Source: Symbiodinium natans (taxonomy: Eukaryota; Sar; Dinophyceae; Suessiales; Symbiodiniaceae). From it: DNA of 64,000 nt. The notes under the pieces were generated by a model. The model had not been told where the DNA came from and searched no databases. It saw only the letters and a program-made list of their open reading frames with translations. The stretch lies in the NCBI GenBank assembly GCA_905221605.1, contig CAJNDS010002593.1, positions 64,001 through 128,000 of the forward strand, in the 5' to 3' direction. The position numbers were made by a program, and so were the translations under genes. This document shows, piece after piece, positions 46,986-59,372 of this stretch; position 1 is the first letter of the stretch; each line of letters opens with the position of its first letter.

Positions 46986-48467
46986 GTGTACAGGACCACT
47001 TTGGTCTCATGATTTGAGACAAGAACAAAGGAAACTGTTTTCTTCAAGCTAGACGTGTACTTAGCACGTGCTGGGGTTTGCTCGCGACATGCCAGAATCG
47101 CTGCGCCTGCCACATTATTCTTCATTGTGTCCTCTTCCTTTTTCTTGCGGAGTCTGTTCGGGGTGGTTTTTTCTTCCGGGCGCGAGCCTAGGATGAGGAC
47201 CTGTTCGTTTGCTTTCATAGATGCACGAGTATGCACGGAGTGTGCATGCCCCTCGCACGGAGCCCGCCTAGCCGCAACGGCTAGGAGCCCTTACAAAAAC
47301 AAGAAACGAGCATCTCATGATCTCACATCTGGCCCTGGAGATAGCACAACCGTCACCCACAGCGCGTCGCACCTCTTCGACCAGCGCCGGCACATCAACA
47401 CGGCGATGCCGGCTTCCAAAGGATACTGCCTATGTCCCATCGAAGAAATATATTGCTGGATCAGTGCTTGGAAGGGAGAGTCAGCGCGTCTGATCCAAGT
47501 CGCTTCTAGGCGCAGCCGGATGGAGTGGAGAGAAGCGCTGAGATCGCTTTCCTTTCTGACAGCACAGCATCCCGGCTGTCCCTGCACAATACGCCGCTGA
47601 ACGAAAAGTCATGAAAGGTGCATCTAAGAAACACAGCAGCCAGCCGGTGCACCCTCCAGCGACTTATCCCTGGGGTGTGGCAGGTCTGTTTGCATTGCGT
47701 ACTCCTCATGCGGTTCAGCCTTCCCTGTCTCCCTGCCTGAGAGAGGAGCGCCTTGGTGGGCCGCAGCCGGCAGAGCAGAACATGGCCCATGTAGCTGCAT
47801 GAGTAAAAAAATGGAGGGATGTAGTGGCTCAAGGGTGATTGAAGGTGTTCCCTGGGAGTGTGAAGCTGTCGTGACACCTGCTGTCGAGCCAGGGGTCATG
47901 GCACAATGGCACAGCATCCTTCTCTCAGGAGAACCTCTGTGAAAGGGCAACAGAAGCTGGCAATGCTCTCGCAGCTTGAGCTTTTGCTCTACGACTCTAA
48001 GCCACAGCAACATTGGCCGTGGCAGTGCACTTAACTATCCTGGCTGCCCCATATTGGGGCCGCCGGAAAATCTACATTGTCGAGGACTATTCACTAGTGG
48101 CTAGTCCTCCCGCTGTGTACAAAGAAGTGAAGAGAAGCCCTCCTGAGAGGACAATTCACCCAATCCCGGAGGCTTCATTGTCGTGAACGACCCCCCGCTG
48201 CGCGGGGCGTGGGGCATGTTGAGGTAGAGGCCTTGGGATCAAAAGGCACAAGTCTGTTCAAGTATGCTCCTACCGACTATCCGACTACCGTACGCGGTAT
48301 GAGTGCCACACGCGTGTCGGCAAACAATGAAAGACAGAAGCATGCAGTCAAGGCCCTGCTCGCACTTTTCGCAAAGCCACTTGAAATTCCTCCCAGTACA
48401 AGCGATATAACATGACTATAGCCAAGGCCAACGTTGGGCCAGCTGCGCTGCAACCGCGCTGACGTGG

Positions 48468-49559
48468 TCAGCACGATGAATTCCATGTTCCACGACGGAT
48501 GTACACTTGCTGGCTCTCATGCCTGCAAGACGCTTGTAAGAGTGCTGAAAGATTGCGGCAGATGCCGCCCTGTGACTCGATTCTCTCCTGCGTACGATGA
48601 ATTGCCATGAGTGCGGTGCACGTTGAGAGGCGTGCGAGGCGAGTGCGCACGCTGCGGTCCGCAACCATGCCCGTCATCTTTTCCAAGCACAGGAGCTCTG
48701 CATCCACCACGTCCAGCGTTCCATCAGGCGTCGGGATGTCAGATTGGAAAGAGGTAAGGCTGCAGGAGTCAATCATCGTCATCACCTGGCTGGAGTCGTT
48801 GCGAACAGACGGAGGTGGTGTACCCTTGTTGGAACTGCGAACATCCACGGTGCAATCCGTAGAAACGGACTGGGTATCTGGGACCTTATTGGCAGCCTCG
48901 TCCAATTCCTGCTCCGGGATGCAATACGACAGGAGCAAGCTCCGCAAACCGTTTGCTGTGGCCTTCATCTCGGACATCTCTGCAGCCTGCGTTTTGATCA
49001 AATTGGCCAGTGTCTCACGGAGTTCTGCCACCTGTGCTTCTGATGCTTCTGTCGCTTTTGGCACTCCTTGCGGCTGCACTCGTGCTTGCACAGGGCTCTG
49101 CACACTCTGAGCTTGCACGGGGCTCTGCACGCTCTGAGCTTGCACGGGGCTCTGCATGCTCTGAGGTGCTGGCTGTACTGGCATGGCTTGGGCCATGGCC
49201 ACGCATGACGCTGGGGCTTCAAATGGTTGAAATTCCGGGCCAGCGCCATGTGCCGGCATGGGGCCTCCGACGGGCCATGATACAGGTGTCAGGCCACCCA
49301 TGGGCCAGCATACGGGTGCCGGGCCACCCCCCGGCCATGATGCGGGTGCCGGGCCACCCCCCGGCCATGATACGGGTGCCGGGCACATTGGACCCGACGC
49401 AGGGCCACATGCGATCGGCACGCAAGTGGAGACTGGGTTCCAGGCTGGGCCACACCCTGGAGTCGGACTCCAGACAAGTTGCCCGAACATGGGACCAGAA
49501 TTGTACATTGCGGGCTCCACAACAAGATCCACTTTGGGCCTAGATGTTTGCCCTGCCAC
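48468..49559 (-). CDS. Pro/Gly-rich repeat protein with coiled coil, unknown function
   Basis: A 363-codon frame. Residues about 30-110 are Pro/Gly/Trp-rich with tandem PVSWPGGGPAP-type repeats. Residues 130-160 are three SVQSPVQAQ repeats. Residues 165-205 are helical and likely coiled coil (EAQVAELRETLANLIKTQAA, MSEMKATANGLRSLL). The rest is Ser/Asp-rich and then basic (DRSVRTRLARLSTC). No enzymatic motif was seen. The tail after SIQRTQER may be intronic read-through. The intact frame through non-random protein composition argues that it is expressed, but a low-complexity coincidence cannot be excluded. The start codon choice is the first ATG of the frame. Confidence 0.5.
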   Translation of the reverse strand: MAGQTSRPKVDLVVEPAMYNSGPMFGQLVWSPTPGCGPAWNPVSTCVPIACGPASGPMCPAPVSWPGGGPAPASWPGGGPAPVCWPMGGLTPVSWPVGGPMPAHGAGPEFQPFEAPASCVAMAQAMPVQPAPQSMQSPVQAQSVQSPVQAQSVQSPVQARVQPQGVPKATEASEAQVAELRETLANLIKTQAAEMSEMKATANGLRSLLLSYCIPEQELDEAANKVPDTQSVSTDCTVDVRSSNKGTPPPSVRNDSSQVMTMIDSCSLTSFQSDIPTPDGTLDVVDAELLCLEKMTGMVADRSVRTRLARLSTCTALMAIHRTQERIESQGGICRNLSALLQASCRHESQQVYIRRGTWNSSC

Positions 49560-49569
49560 AACAAGCTGG

Positions 49570-52500
49570 CAAAACTTAGCTCAAAAAGCTCTGTTCTGAT
49601 CAGACTCCCTTCTGCTGCTCTAAGCCTGCTGCCCAGTGACGAGTGAGATGTCGACCTGGTGAGACGGCTGGACATGTTCAGGACTCGCGCAAAAAAAAGC
49701 GAGCGTTGGGATCGACGACAATTCCACGACTGACCACCCAGCAGGATCACCTGCAGGATCACTGCTGAACCCGCTGAGACATGTGCCGCCGGTCGATGCG
49801 AGGTACCAAGGTCAATGTCTAGGAAGTGGAGACCCCACTTGTTGGGACTGGGCTGGCGGTAGCTGTACCTGAGGCAGTGAAATCAAACATAATTCAATGA
49901 AATAAAACAGAAATGACTCTGTTCTCAACCCGGAGACCTGCTCACATTTTCTACTTCCTCCAGGGCACTTGAAGCGCCCTCCAGGCAACTCTCCGGTCAG
50001 CCTCCAGCCGTGGTGGCAGGACGTCGAGCCTTCCACCTCACTTTCAGCAATGGAAAGCAGATGAACACAGAGGAACACAGAGGATCGAAGACTCCGAAGA
50101 CTCCCGAGGTGCACGCTACACCGGCAAGGATGACGGGAATGGAAAGGCCGAGCCTGAAGGCGATCTCTCGGCTCTGGGCTTTCTCGGCTACTCGAGTCGG
50201 AGCCTGCTGTCGCGCACGTCGCCTGTCGTGCCTAGGCCCAGCGGACAAAGTGCCAGGACCACAGGTTTGAAGCTTGGAATAGTTTGGTTCTGATTGCATC
50301 TGCCCCGCCCCTGATCTACCTGGGCGCGTCAACTCAATCGAGATCCACACTAAACCCGGCCCCACCGTTGATCACGATGGCCTCACGGCAAGGGTACCTG
50401 GAGACAACGAGTCTCACAGCTTCCGGAGGGCATTGTGCAGGGCTGCGCTGCTCGGAACTTTGTCGGGATCCGGTTGAGGCAAAACACGCACAAAGCGATG
50501 GCGTGGCGTGGCAAATTCTGAAGCCTGAATTCATCAGATTCCGGGAAGCACTGTGCCAACTTCCACTGGAAGAGCTTCTGGAGCAGGCTGGCATCAGGTG
50601 GGCTTCAAAATGAAAGACCGCAAAATATGCCTCAAAAGTGAAAGATGTGGGTCTTCGCAAAACTGCAAGAGCCTGGACTGCTCCTGGCGGCTGTCGCGCC
50701 AGGTGAGGAACTGCGGACTTTCGGACCTCGGCCCAAAAGTGATCGAATAGCAGTGCTCAGAGCAGCGAAAGTTATTCATGTCGACCATCCCCACCCCAAG
50801 CGCGCTCATGTGAATGTGGGAGCAAAAGTGCAAGGAGTTAAGGACACTTCATCGAAGGATTCTATCATCCTTCGGTGGGCCCTCTAAGGAGACTCGGCGG
50901 GACTCCGGGCTTGTCTGGGGGCATCTCAGGCGGGGGATCTTGGTCATTGACATGGGAGCGCTCCCAGGATGCTTGGCGACTTGGTGGGACTCTCCAGGCT
51001 GGGGGACACCGGGCCGAGGGTGGGGAAAAACATGGGGTGAGGAAGCAAGGAGAATAGTTGCCTTACATCTGCTGCGCGAGTGCGAAGGGTGCTTCCTTTT
51101 CCTCGAGAAGCGGATCCAAGCGCTCATCACGCCAGTCCACCGTGTGGTACACAGCGATGGTTTGCTTCAGCCACTCCCTGGGCAGGAGAGCGGTATGCAA
51201 CCACATTTCGTTGCATCGCTCTACGAAAAGACATCCTCAAAGATCCACTCACGAGGCTTTCTCATAGCCCCTGAGCCCCTGGCAACCCAGCCACTGCCCG
51301 CAGCTGCCGGGTCAGCTCCTATCATCGCAAAAAAAGATTGAAGAGAAAACGATGTGAGACTGCGAGGTGCGAGTTGCACAACAAGCTCTCTAGATTCTAG
51401 ATCACAAAAGCTGCGATCAGCTCTCTCCCAGCCTGGTCCTGCCGGAAGCCGTGGCTTTGGATCAGCCTCGTGGACTCCTCCTCAGCTATGCGATATGCAC
51501 GCACGTGCTACGTGCTACCACCGATGTTCACTTGTTGCCACCGATCACCATTGGCACCTCTGTGAGCAGGTTGGGATGGTGAACCGACGGAAAGTCCGGC
51601 GTCCCCCAGCTGATGACTGCACCTGGGGAAGCGTGGCCGACGGCCGTGGCTTATGTGTGGATTGCGTGGCTTCTGTCCATGGTAAAATGAGTTCCACTTA
51701 GTCTTAGATTCATAGGGACACGGTCCGGCTTCCCCCGCCTTTGACAGCATGGCGGCGGATGTTACTCAAGAAAGTCGAGGCTGCTGTGGAAGGGAGGTGC
51801 TCTCCAACCTGACCATGAACGGACACTATGCCGAAATATGCCCCCATTTGCCCACTCCTCGTTCCCCATTCGGGCCTCTAGGGACATCACCCAATCAAAG
51901 CGTCGGCCGAGATCGAAGCGCTGCCCTCGCGATGCCGATGAGATTTCAAAGCGCGGCAGCCGATTTTGCTGCATGTGAAGCTGGCCTAGCTGTTGATGTT
52001 GCACTTTGCCACCCGTCATGGATGTTACCTGGAGAATGATCCAGAAATACGGCTCTTTGCGTTCTTCCGATCCTTCCGAGGGCTGTGGCATTCGCAATGC
52101 CATCATAGGCCATCACCTCTCACATTTGCTGACATGAGTGAAAACTTAATGCGAATGACTGCGCAGCCCACCTGGACAAGGCCCGTGTCATTAAGCCAGG
52201 CAGCATAATGGCCCTCCCAAGAACATGCACTCCGTGACATTCCTTCACTCTCTTGTGGCAAGCACAGGGAGAGAGATGTGTGTAATGTGTATATATCTAG
52301 CCACTGAGAGATCCATTGAGCCGGCCCTGGCCTTGAAAGCGCCGAAATCTCCAATCTTCTCGTCCTCAGGATCCGGCGATTTCCGAGAGATCGCTTGCGA
52401 GGCGAGAAGAACACTCGGCCGGTCCGTGCTCTGAAAAGCTCTTGAAAAAGCTCTTCAGCTCCACACCACACTGAAAACCCGGCGGATGAGAAACCGAAGC

Positions 52501-53160
52501 ACCTCGGAGCCGGCTGCGTACAGCAGCCTGCTTACCATGGAAGTGATCTGCACATCTCCTGCGAAAGGCTATGACAGCACCTGGGCATGCGCTAGGCCGC
52601 ATTCCTTTGCTTGGGCAGAAGCCTAGAAGAAGAGCACATAACAGCACACATGCACTCTTCCGCACCCTTAGGTTGTGGCACCCCCTTGTCTGTGAACAAC
52701 GCGGTCTCCTGGCAAGGAAAAAGTTTCCCAGGCTTCCCTGCTTCGCTAAGAGAGGAGAAGCGTGGAGTGAGACCACAAAAAAAACTCGCAGAAGCGCCTG
52801 GAAGAGGCTGCGCCTCAGCTCCCAGCTGTCGTACTCGCCGCCGACCTCAGGGCTCAGTGGTAGCTTGCAGCACTGCACCCCAAATCCGGGTTGGCACACG
52901 CAACGCTCGCACTCCACTCCGCCTTCGGGAGCAAATGGTCGGAATCCACATTTTGCGGCCTAGAACGCTTCCGATCGCTTCCGAACTTTCGAGCATCGAA
53001 AGGCGAAAGAGAAGCCGCCTAAGCATGCTCGTACGATGCCGCGTCCGATGGAGGAAGCCGAGGCTCCTGAGCCACGGGAATGTAACGCTTATGTCACTCG
53101 GCCAACCGGAGAACGGCCCAGTGCGATTTGCAGATCCTTTGGATCGGATGAGAGAGCGTG
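49570..53160. other. no firm gene; one Cys-rich exon candidate at 52740-52917 (-)
   Basis: The minus frame near 52917-52740 reads ECERCVCQPGFGVQCCKLPL and then GEYDSWELRRSLFQALL. The C-x-C-x3-G-F/Y pattern suggests an EGF-like fragment, but it is short. The remainder shows only overlapping frames without motifs. Confidence 0.35.
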
Positions 53161-53173
53161 CATAGCAGCCCGC

Positions 53174-53452
53174 ATTTGAAACCAGTCGCTCAGTCACTCA
53201 GCCACTCAGAGACACTCAGAGACACTCTCAGACACTCAGACACTCAGACACTCAACAGAGGTCTAAATGACAGAGTGGCTGGGTCTGGCCTGGGAAGGCA
53301 AAGACTTCGAGTGACTGAGAGACTGGGTCCAGCCTCCGAAAATGAAAGTCTACGTGTCTGAGTGGCTGAGTCTGCTCTGAGCGACTGAGTGCCTGAGTGA
53401 CTGGGTCTGGTTTAAGCGGCTGAGTGACTGAGCGGTTGGCTTGAAACTGGGC
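53174..53452. repeat. large imperfect palindrome built of CACTCAG/CTGAGTG repeats
   Basis: The left half repeats CACTCAG and ACACTCAG units; the right half repeats the complement CTGAGTG. Outer ends match in inverted orientation (TTTGAAACCAGTCGCTCAGT against the complement of ACTGAGCGGTTGGCTTGAAA). Confidence 0.85.
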
Positions 53453-53689
53453 AGACTGATTTCAAAAAAAAACCGTCAACCGGATCTTACCAGGGTCCTC
53501 CTCATGATAATGAAGCCGTTGAAGATCAGCTGCCAGCCTGCACTGGGCCACTCTGCTGCGAATCACGCAGCTTCTAAGCGAACAACATCTCAGGCCTTCT
53601 GCTAAGGGTGTCAGCTGCGTGGACAGCGTGACCCATCCTCACAACACAGAGCCCTAGACTCCCATAGACTCCCTACATATTCCGTAGAT

Positions 53690-54110
53690 TCTCTCTTGGA
53701 AGCTCATGCCAAAGACTACAGCAATGCAGCTTTGGCTCGGCCCTTGCGTGCTAGGCGCCCTGCGGAAGTTGTTGATGCGGGATGTGGCGCCGATTTCCCA
53801 GAAGATCTCAATCATGCGGAGCAATGCGAGGCTCGTGCACGTTGAAAAACAGGGGAACATGTGCAAGTGACCGTCTGCCTTGGCCACCTGTTTGTTGAGC
53901 TCCTGCGGTGGCAACGGAGAACTGCGGACGGGGCCATCCCTTGAGGCTTTGTTGTGTTTTTGTTGGCACCTGCTGGTTCTCAACCATCGTGACATAGCCG
54001 TTCCGGAGCACGTCGCCCCACCTCAAGATCCGCTTCGCGGTTGGGTCAATTTCTGCACTCCAGAACATGCAGAGATTTGCACTGGCCTGGTGGCAAGGCA
54101 GCGGTGCAGT
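53690..54110 (-). CDS. probable exons of an unknown gene
   Basis: Two minus-strand pieces: LCMFWSAEIDPTAKRILRWG followed by DVLRNGYVTMVENQQVPTK (about 54085-53965), then KQVAKADGHLHMFPCFSTC and LALLRMIEIFWEIGATSRIN (about 53910-53770). Both read like protein and share strand with the gene starting at 56290, of which they could be 3' exons. No known domain. Confidence 0.4.
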
Positions 54111-54560
54111 GTGGGGTTGGAGCCATGGCGGTGGAAGAGGAGGGCCAGGAAGCGGCTCACGTCCTGGGCATCCGCACATCACATCCTCACATCATCTCGC
54201 ACTCAGTCAGGGTGGGTGACCTCATGGATACGCAGTGCTGCCAGGAAGGGAGGAAGCAGCATCGTCGAGCCCTGACATGCCGGCTTTCAGGCTTCCGCGG
54301 ATTTCGGAAGGTCTCAGGATTCAATTAGAAGCTTTAGGGATGGGAATTTAGCTTGTACCCTGATGCTGGCAGGCCCCACCTACAAACAGGCCCTCGAAAA
54401 CAACCCCAAACCTGCGCTACGCCTTGAAGGGCAAACCCAAAACTCGCGAAGAACATGGAAACCAAGAAACCAAGAGTCTCCGCTGGGGCCACAGCACGCT
54501 CCAAATGCATGAAGCTACGACCAGCTCCGATAAGGCCCCGGCCCATATGAAGATCGACTC

Positions 54561-56290
54561 CTAAGAAACGACGCGGAAACAGAAGGCACAAGAAGACGCG
54601 GCTGGGCGATAGCAGCGCGCCTCCAGCTTGTCCATCTTCGTCTTCTGCAGGTCGTAGTACACCCTCACCTGCCTGAATTTGTTGGGGATGCGGGGGACCA
54701 ACACAGGACACGGGGGTGCTGTCAGAGATGCTGTCAGGGAGGGATTGGGATTGGGAACTACTTGGTCGGAAGGTTGAAGGATCCACTGACACTGACAAGG
54801 CACTCCTTAGTCACGACTTGCCCTGCAAGACCTGAGGTGAACGTATAGAGCCATAGAGCTCATTAGATGCAGCTCCAGCAGCTTGCCAGACTGCTGAATG
54901 AGTTCGGTCAGCTGCCTGGGCCAACCAGGCACAGTCCAACATGAAAAGGCGTGGCGAGACGTCGCGAGAAGCTCGGTCAGCTGCTCGTGCAGCCACCAAC
55001 ACCTGAAGAAGGAAAAGGAAAAAACAGGAGGGCTCTTGATGGCCGGATGGCCTGTGTGACACAGTTGGTGCTTGGCATCCGGGCCAGCGTTGGGGTTTGC
55101 AGCAGCCGGGCGTGTCGCACTTGTCGCAGGCCAGGCGCTGGACCGCCTTCCAGGATGAAGCGAGCGTGGCTGTGAACAGGAGGCGACGCAGGATCCATGC
55201 GCAAGAAACAGCAGGAACAACGGAAGAGGCGACACGGGCGACAAAACCAAAGGCAACGACAGAAAGAAAAAGCGGAAAGATGCGGAAAGAAAAAACGGCA
55301 GATAGAAAAAACTGCCGACCGAGATCTCCCACTGCACAATGTTGGGCCTCCATCTTTTTCCTGACCTCTGCGGGCATGTTGTCACCCCAGGCTTGGGAAG
55401 GGGTTTCCCAGGACATCATGTCTGCCATGGTCACCGTCTCCTTCATCGAGTGGTACACATGCGGAGCTTTGTTCGCATTCTTGGGCATTCTTGGACAGAG
55501 CCTGCTGAGTTATGCGTTAATGACAGTGCTAGAAAACAGCGGTGACAAGGTACCACCGCCATCGACGTGTACTCAACATCCACCTTGCTCCTGTCCTTGG
55601 CTCTGTGCATCGCCTCCCGGTAGTCGAACTTAGTATTGACAGGTGGAGTCCGCTTAACGCGGTCAGCTTCAAAAGGAGACGCCGACATTAAGGGGGACGC
55701 CTGCATCATGCTGTCGAAGAGGATCTGCTCCACCAGGTCCTGCGATTGAAAGTCTGAAAGACGATTGCCGAAAAATCCTCTTGAGCTGGCCAGGCCTTGG
55801 GCACAGTGCTGTGGGCCACAGCCTCCACAGACAGCCAAGTGTCTGCCTCATGGTCCGGAGCCTCCGAGCGCAGGTCCTGCACTGATGACTTCAGAGTGGG
55901 CATGAGTAGGAATGAGTAGGAATGAGTCGGACAGTAAGAGAATGAAGGAGTGCTCGGACAGTTTCTCCATGCACATAGCAACACGCTCCAACACAGGAGG
56001 ATGTACTGATCCGGCAGTACCTGCAAGCGACAGGGGCATGACAGAGGGGCCTGCACATTTCTAACCTTGTTAGCCCGCATCTGTGCACGCAAAGCACGCT
56101 TAGGGCACCAAATGTTGGAAGGAGAGCCACCACCAATCGTTCCATGGCTCTCCAACACAGAAGTGCGCACTACATACCACAAACTTTGTTTGGAAAGCCA
56201 TGTCAAGGCTATTGCTTTGCAAAAGAGCTCATACTTCTCCATATTTTTCCATGATGCCGGTGGAACGGCAGGAACTATTGATTTGCTCAT
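54561..56290 (-). CDS. multi-exon gene of unknown function
   Basis: Not recognised. Exon candidates in order: 56290 to about 56060 begins MSKSIVPAVPPASWKNMEKY and continues ELFCKAIALTWLSKQSLWYV. About 55780-55555 has SDFQSQDLVEQILFDSMMQA, VKRTPPVNTKFDYREAMHRA and KDRSKVDVEYTSMAV, ending before GTGGTACC. About 55490-55330 has NKAPHVYHSMKETVTMADMM and PAEVRKKMEAQHCAVGDLG. About 54930-54840 has QLTELIQQSGKLLELHLMSS. About 54720-54610 has NKFRQVRVYYDLQKTKMDKL. Segments are soluble and helical with no membrane span. Exon phase was not checked at every joint, so some pieces could belong to a neighbour. Confidence 0.5.
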
Positions 56291-56639
56291 ACAGGAGATC
56301 GGGTAGATATCGCGCTAGGTGAGTCGTAAGAATTGCCTGGGGTTCACAGCTACGTGTTTTGCTGCTGCTGCGACCCATCACAAAACCTCAGTCAGAGGGT
56401 CTTGTGCCTCGCTGAAACAATGGGGCGAGTTTTTTGTGGCTATAGTAGCCATACAGCAACTGGGTGCCTATGGGGATCACCAAACACTGCATGGAGCTTA
56501 GTGTCTCGCGTTTGTTCGATGCCCCCAACTGGTATTGTCAGCAGGCTAGAGATCGCTGCTAATGCTCTCGCCTGTTCCTCGTGAGCCTTCTCGCACGGTG
56601 CCATTGAACCGTAGCTGTTGCTTTCAACTGGATCCACAT

Positions 56640-57480
56640 GGCCAATAACGAAAGCTCGTCCAGTGCCCCATCTTTGGGCCCCCTGCTGCCCTTTCCCGGC
56701 AGAGTCGAGAGAAGCTGCTGGCCCTGGCCAGGGTATGGGAAATCATCCGAATCTGCGGGGACCCATTTCGGGCTTACGCACTGCATGTCGCTGAGGGAAA
56801 AGACCGGAAAAGCTCTGAAGCAAGCAGGGCAGGAAGGCTTGGCCGGGTTTGTCCTGGCCTCAGAACATGCATCCGGGAAATCGCAACCTGAGCAAACCTG
56901 GCAAATGGTTGACTTTGCCCGCTTGACCCAAGTGTTTCCATGCAAAACCTGCAACCTCCATCTAGTCTCAGGTATGTTGCTTACTAGTAGGATCGGTTGC
57001 CAGCCATCACAGAACACCGCTGGCCAAAACACTGGGCTGTCCATCGATGTGCAGAGCTCGGCTCGGCAACACACATCACAACTTGTAAACCCTCTTGAGA
57101 CTCTTGTGGCACAGCCACAGACTAACAGGCCCCGGGCGATCGCGAGGCATCCTCCTCAGTTTGAAGGTGGGGGTGGTAGCGGTAGTGGTAGCATGGAAGT
57201 TGGCAAGATGTCGTGATTACCTCCCAAATCCTGCGGGCGTTCCAGATCTTCCACCGAAAAACTTAGCGTCCGCACGCAAGTGCAAAAGACAGCCTTTTCC
57301 TTTCGTCAACAATGAGACACGAAGTCAAAAACAAGAGCGCGCATTTGCATAGGAACTCTCCAAAACGACCACCCACCTTAGAAGCCTTAGGGGCAGTGAA
57401 ACATCACCTTTTGCATCACTGAAAACTAAAACCTACGCCATACGAAGCATTTCTGGTAGTTTGGGGCTGAGCCATACATG
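56640..57480. other. no supported gene
   Basis: The long plus frame 56638-57216 overlaps an equally long minus frame (57074-56559). Neither has a family motif, so neither is called. Confidence 0.4.
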
Positions 57481-57492
57481 AGAGCCGAATAG

Positions 57493-57507
57493 CCGAGCCA
57501 TTTTGGC
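57493..57507 (+). other. possible relic of the dinoflagellate spliced leader
   Basis: CCGAGCCATTTTGGC matches the conserved spliced-leader core (CCGT-AGCCATTTTGGC) except for one missing T. The 12-base core AGCCATTTTGGC is exact. Such relics mark reinserted cDNAs of trans-spliced mRNAs. The following plus-strand sequence shows no recognisable gene. Confidence 0.4.
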
Positions 57508-57599
57508 ATGAATTTCCTGACATATGTCTTCCAAGTTCCGCAAGAGCCATTATTCAGGCAAACCATGAGAGATGCGCGAAATTAACGACCCATGGGGTT

Positions 57600-57820
57600 A
57601 ACGCGGAGTTTCGGGAGCAACGCCGGGTCATTGCTGAGTCGCTGCTGGTTTTCTAAAGAAGCATTCAAGTAGGTGTCCATGAAGCCTACGGCAGGTCTCC
57701 TCCGTCTCAAGGACCAGCGGCGAGTCAGCAACAAGGAGGAGCACCTGCACAGCATCGTCAGCCAGCACCTGCCAAGCACTGCCAGAAAAAGCGTCCAGAG
57801 AATCCAGACAACGCAACAGA
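57600..57820 (-). CDS. probable exon, helical-repeat-like
   Basis: The minus frame gives LDSLDAFSGSAWQVLADDAV and LLLVADSPLVLETEETCRRL, continuing in a second frame as MDTYLNASLENQQRLSND. The Leu/Ala helical pattern resembles an ARM/HEAT-type repeat, but it is too short to assign. The frame change near 57690 could be an intron edge (GTAGGC) or a sequence error. Confidence 0.35.
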
Positions 57821-58048
57821 CAGAAGGGTGCTTCGAAAGGCCTCGTCCACTGCTGCCCACTGGCGCTGGGAGAGCACTCGGCTGGGCCTTGGAGCTCTGT
57901 CGCATGTCGAATTTGGATAAGCCATGGGGAAGAAAGCTGCTGGGTGCCAGAGCTGAGTACTGGTCAGGGCCTCAGCTTAAGCTCACACTTCACAGACTTG
58001 ACCAGACCTCTCCTGACTCTGCACTCTCGGTCTGGGCTTGGCTGTTTC

Positions 58049-58050
<2 letters not shown>

Positions 58051-58097
<47 letters not shown>
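58051..58097. repeat. (GA)n microsatellite
   Basis: About 23 GA units; purine-only strand. Confidence 0.97.
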
Positions 58098-58100
<3 letters not shown>

Positions 58101-58109
58101 TTGAGCAAG

Positions 58110-59100
58110 GGAGGGAGGCAAGGGAGCGGAGGGAGAGGAGTCTCAGCTGGTGCGTTCTGGAGCTAGTGGGCTTACTGCGAACACGTGTAACCATGGCTTC
58201 ACCGCGTTTTGGCAGTAAGTACCTTCCGATCTTATGTGGGGGTTTCCGAAAATCGGGGTGTCTCACTTGTCCAGCTTCCACGAAAGGTGGATTCTATACT
58301 GCCACCCGCATGAGCTGTAGAGGCACAGAGCCAGGACCCACCACCTATTTGAGGGGCTTCTACGATTCTAACGCGGGGCGATAGCCATGACTCGACTTGC
58401 CGGAATTTTAGGTGGTTTTTTGTGGGTTGTTGTTTGGGTTTCGGGTCTAAGGTTGAGGGCTGATGGGACTTAGGCAAAGAAATCGCATCTTGGAGGTCCC
58501 CTAATCTTGCCCCCCCCCCCTTAAGCTCCATGATGGGTGGCTCTTTGTCTACAATGTTCTTGGATCCAAAATCATCCACGTCCGAGATCCGCCCGAGGCA
58601 TCGCGAAGCATCGGCCGAGCGCCTCGCGGCGGTCATGGCGTTGCCTGCGGCTTGTCCCCACATTGAGTCCACATATGTCCATGTGTTTGATCGGCATTCT
58701 GACTAGGTGGTGACTAACGCTTTGGCTTGTTCGGAGGCATGCCTGTCGTGTCCAACACCAGGATGCTGATAAGCCCGTATCGATGGATGTGCCACTCCTC
58801 ACACATCTGTAAACTCACAAGAACTTCACGCATTTCACGCATCACACACATCAACTCCCCGAGCCATTCGCCTCCACCGAATCCAGGGAGGCCTTGCCAG
58901 CCTCGACGAGGAACCTGAGGAATAGGACTGGCCAAATGAGAGGCGAAAGGAACCCCATGTCCCCGCGCCAAGGTGCTTAAGCCCTGGGCTCCAGCGCGGA
59001 GGCATCCACTTCCTGCAGAACTGGTTGGTTCAGGGATTAAGGGGTCTTCTGACATTTCGACGTCATTGCAACCCTTAGCAGCCTTGGCATTTCGAGCCGC
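58110..59100. other. no firm gene
   Basis: A minus frame near 58640-58520 (GRISDVDDFGSKNIVDKEPP) may be an exon but stands alone. It ends in a C10 run at 58511-58520. Confidence 0.35.
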
Positions 59101-59139
59101 CTTTAGTGTCGAAGCCTGTTCTTTTGAATCCCTGGAGAG

Positions 59140-59372
59140 AGCGCTTCCTCGATGTCGACGTCCGCCTCATGCACCTCATCCACACAACATCCTAACCATG
59201 CTGACATGTTGGGTTCTGGGCGGCACTCTGGGCCTTCAATACTGGTTTTGATGCCATCCGATTCAAGGTCTGGTGTAGGCGTCTTGAAACAGGGATGCGA
59301 TTTTGCCCGGAGATTGGCCAAATGCCGAGTGATCTCCAGTTGTTCACGGTCGGCTTCTGCGCAACGGTAATA
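59140..59372 (-). CDS. probable exon of an unknown gene
   Basis: The minus frame reads CAEADREQLEITRHLANLRA, then SHPCFKTPTPDLESDGIKTS, SAWLGCCVDEVHEADVDIEE. It is acidic with natural composition and no known domain. It lies downstream of another same-strand candidate at 59548-59750, possibly the same gene. Confidence 0.45.

Larger units (their letters stand above)
45610..48460. other. no supported gene; contains a minisatellite and telomere-like sequence
   Basis: Frames through 46387-46838 are translations of a tandem repeat. Frames at 47055-47600 lack motifs. No host exon was recognised. Confidence 0.5.
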
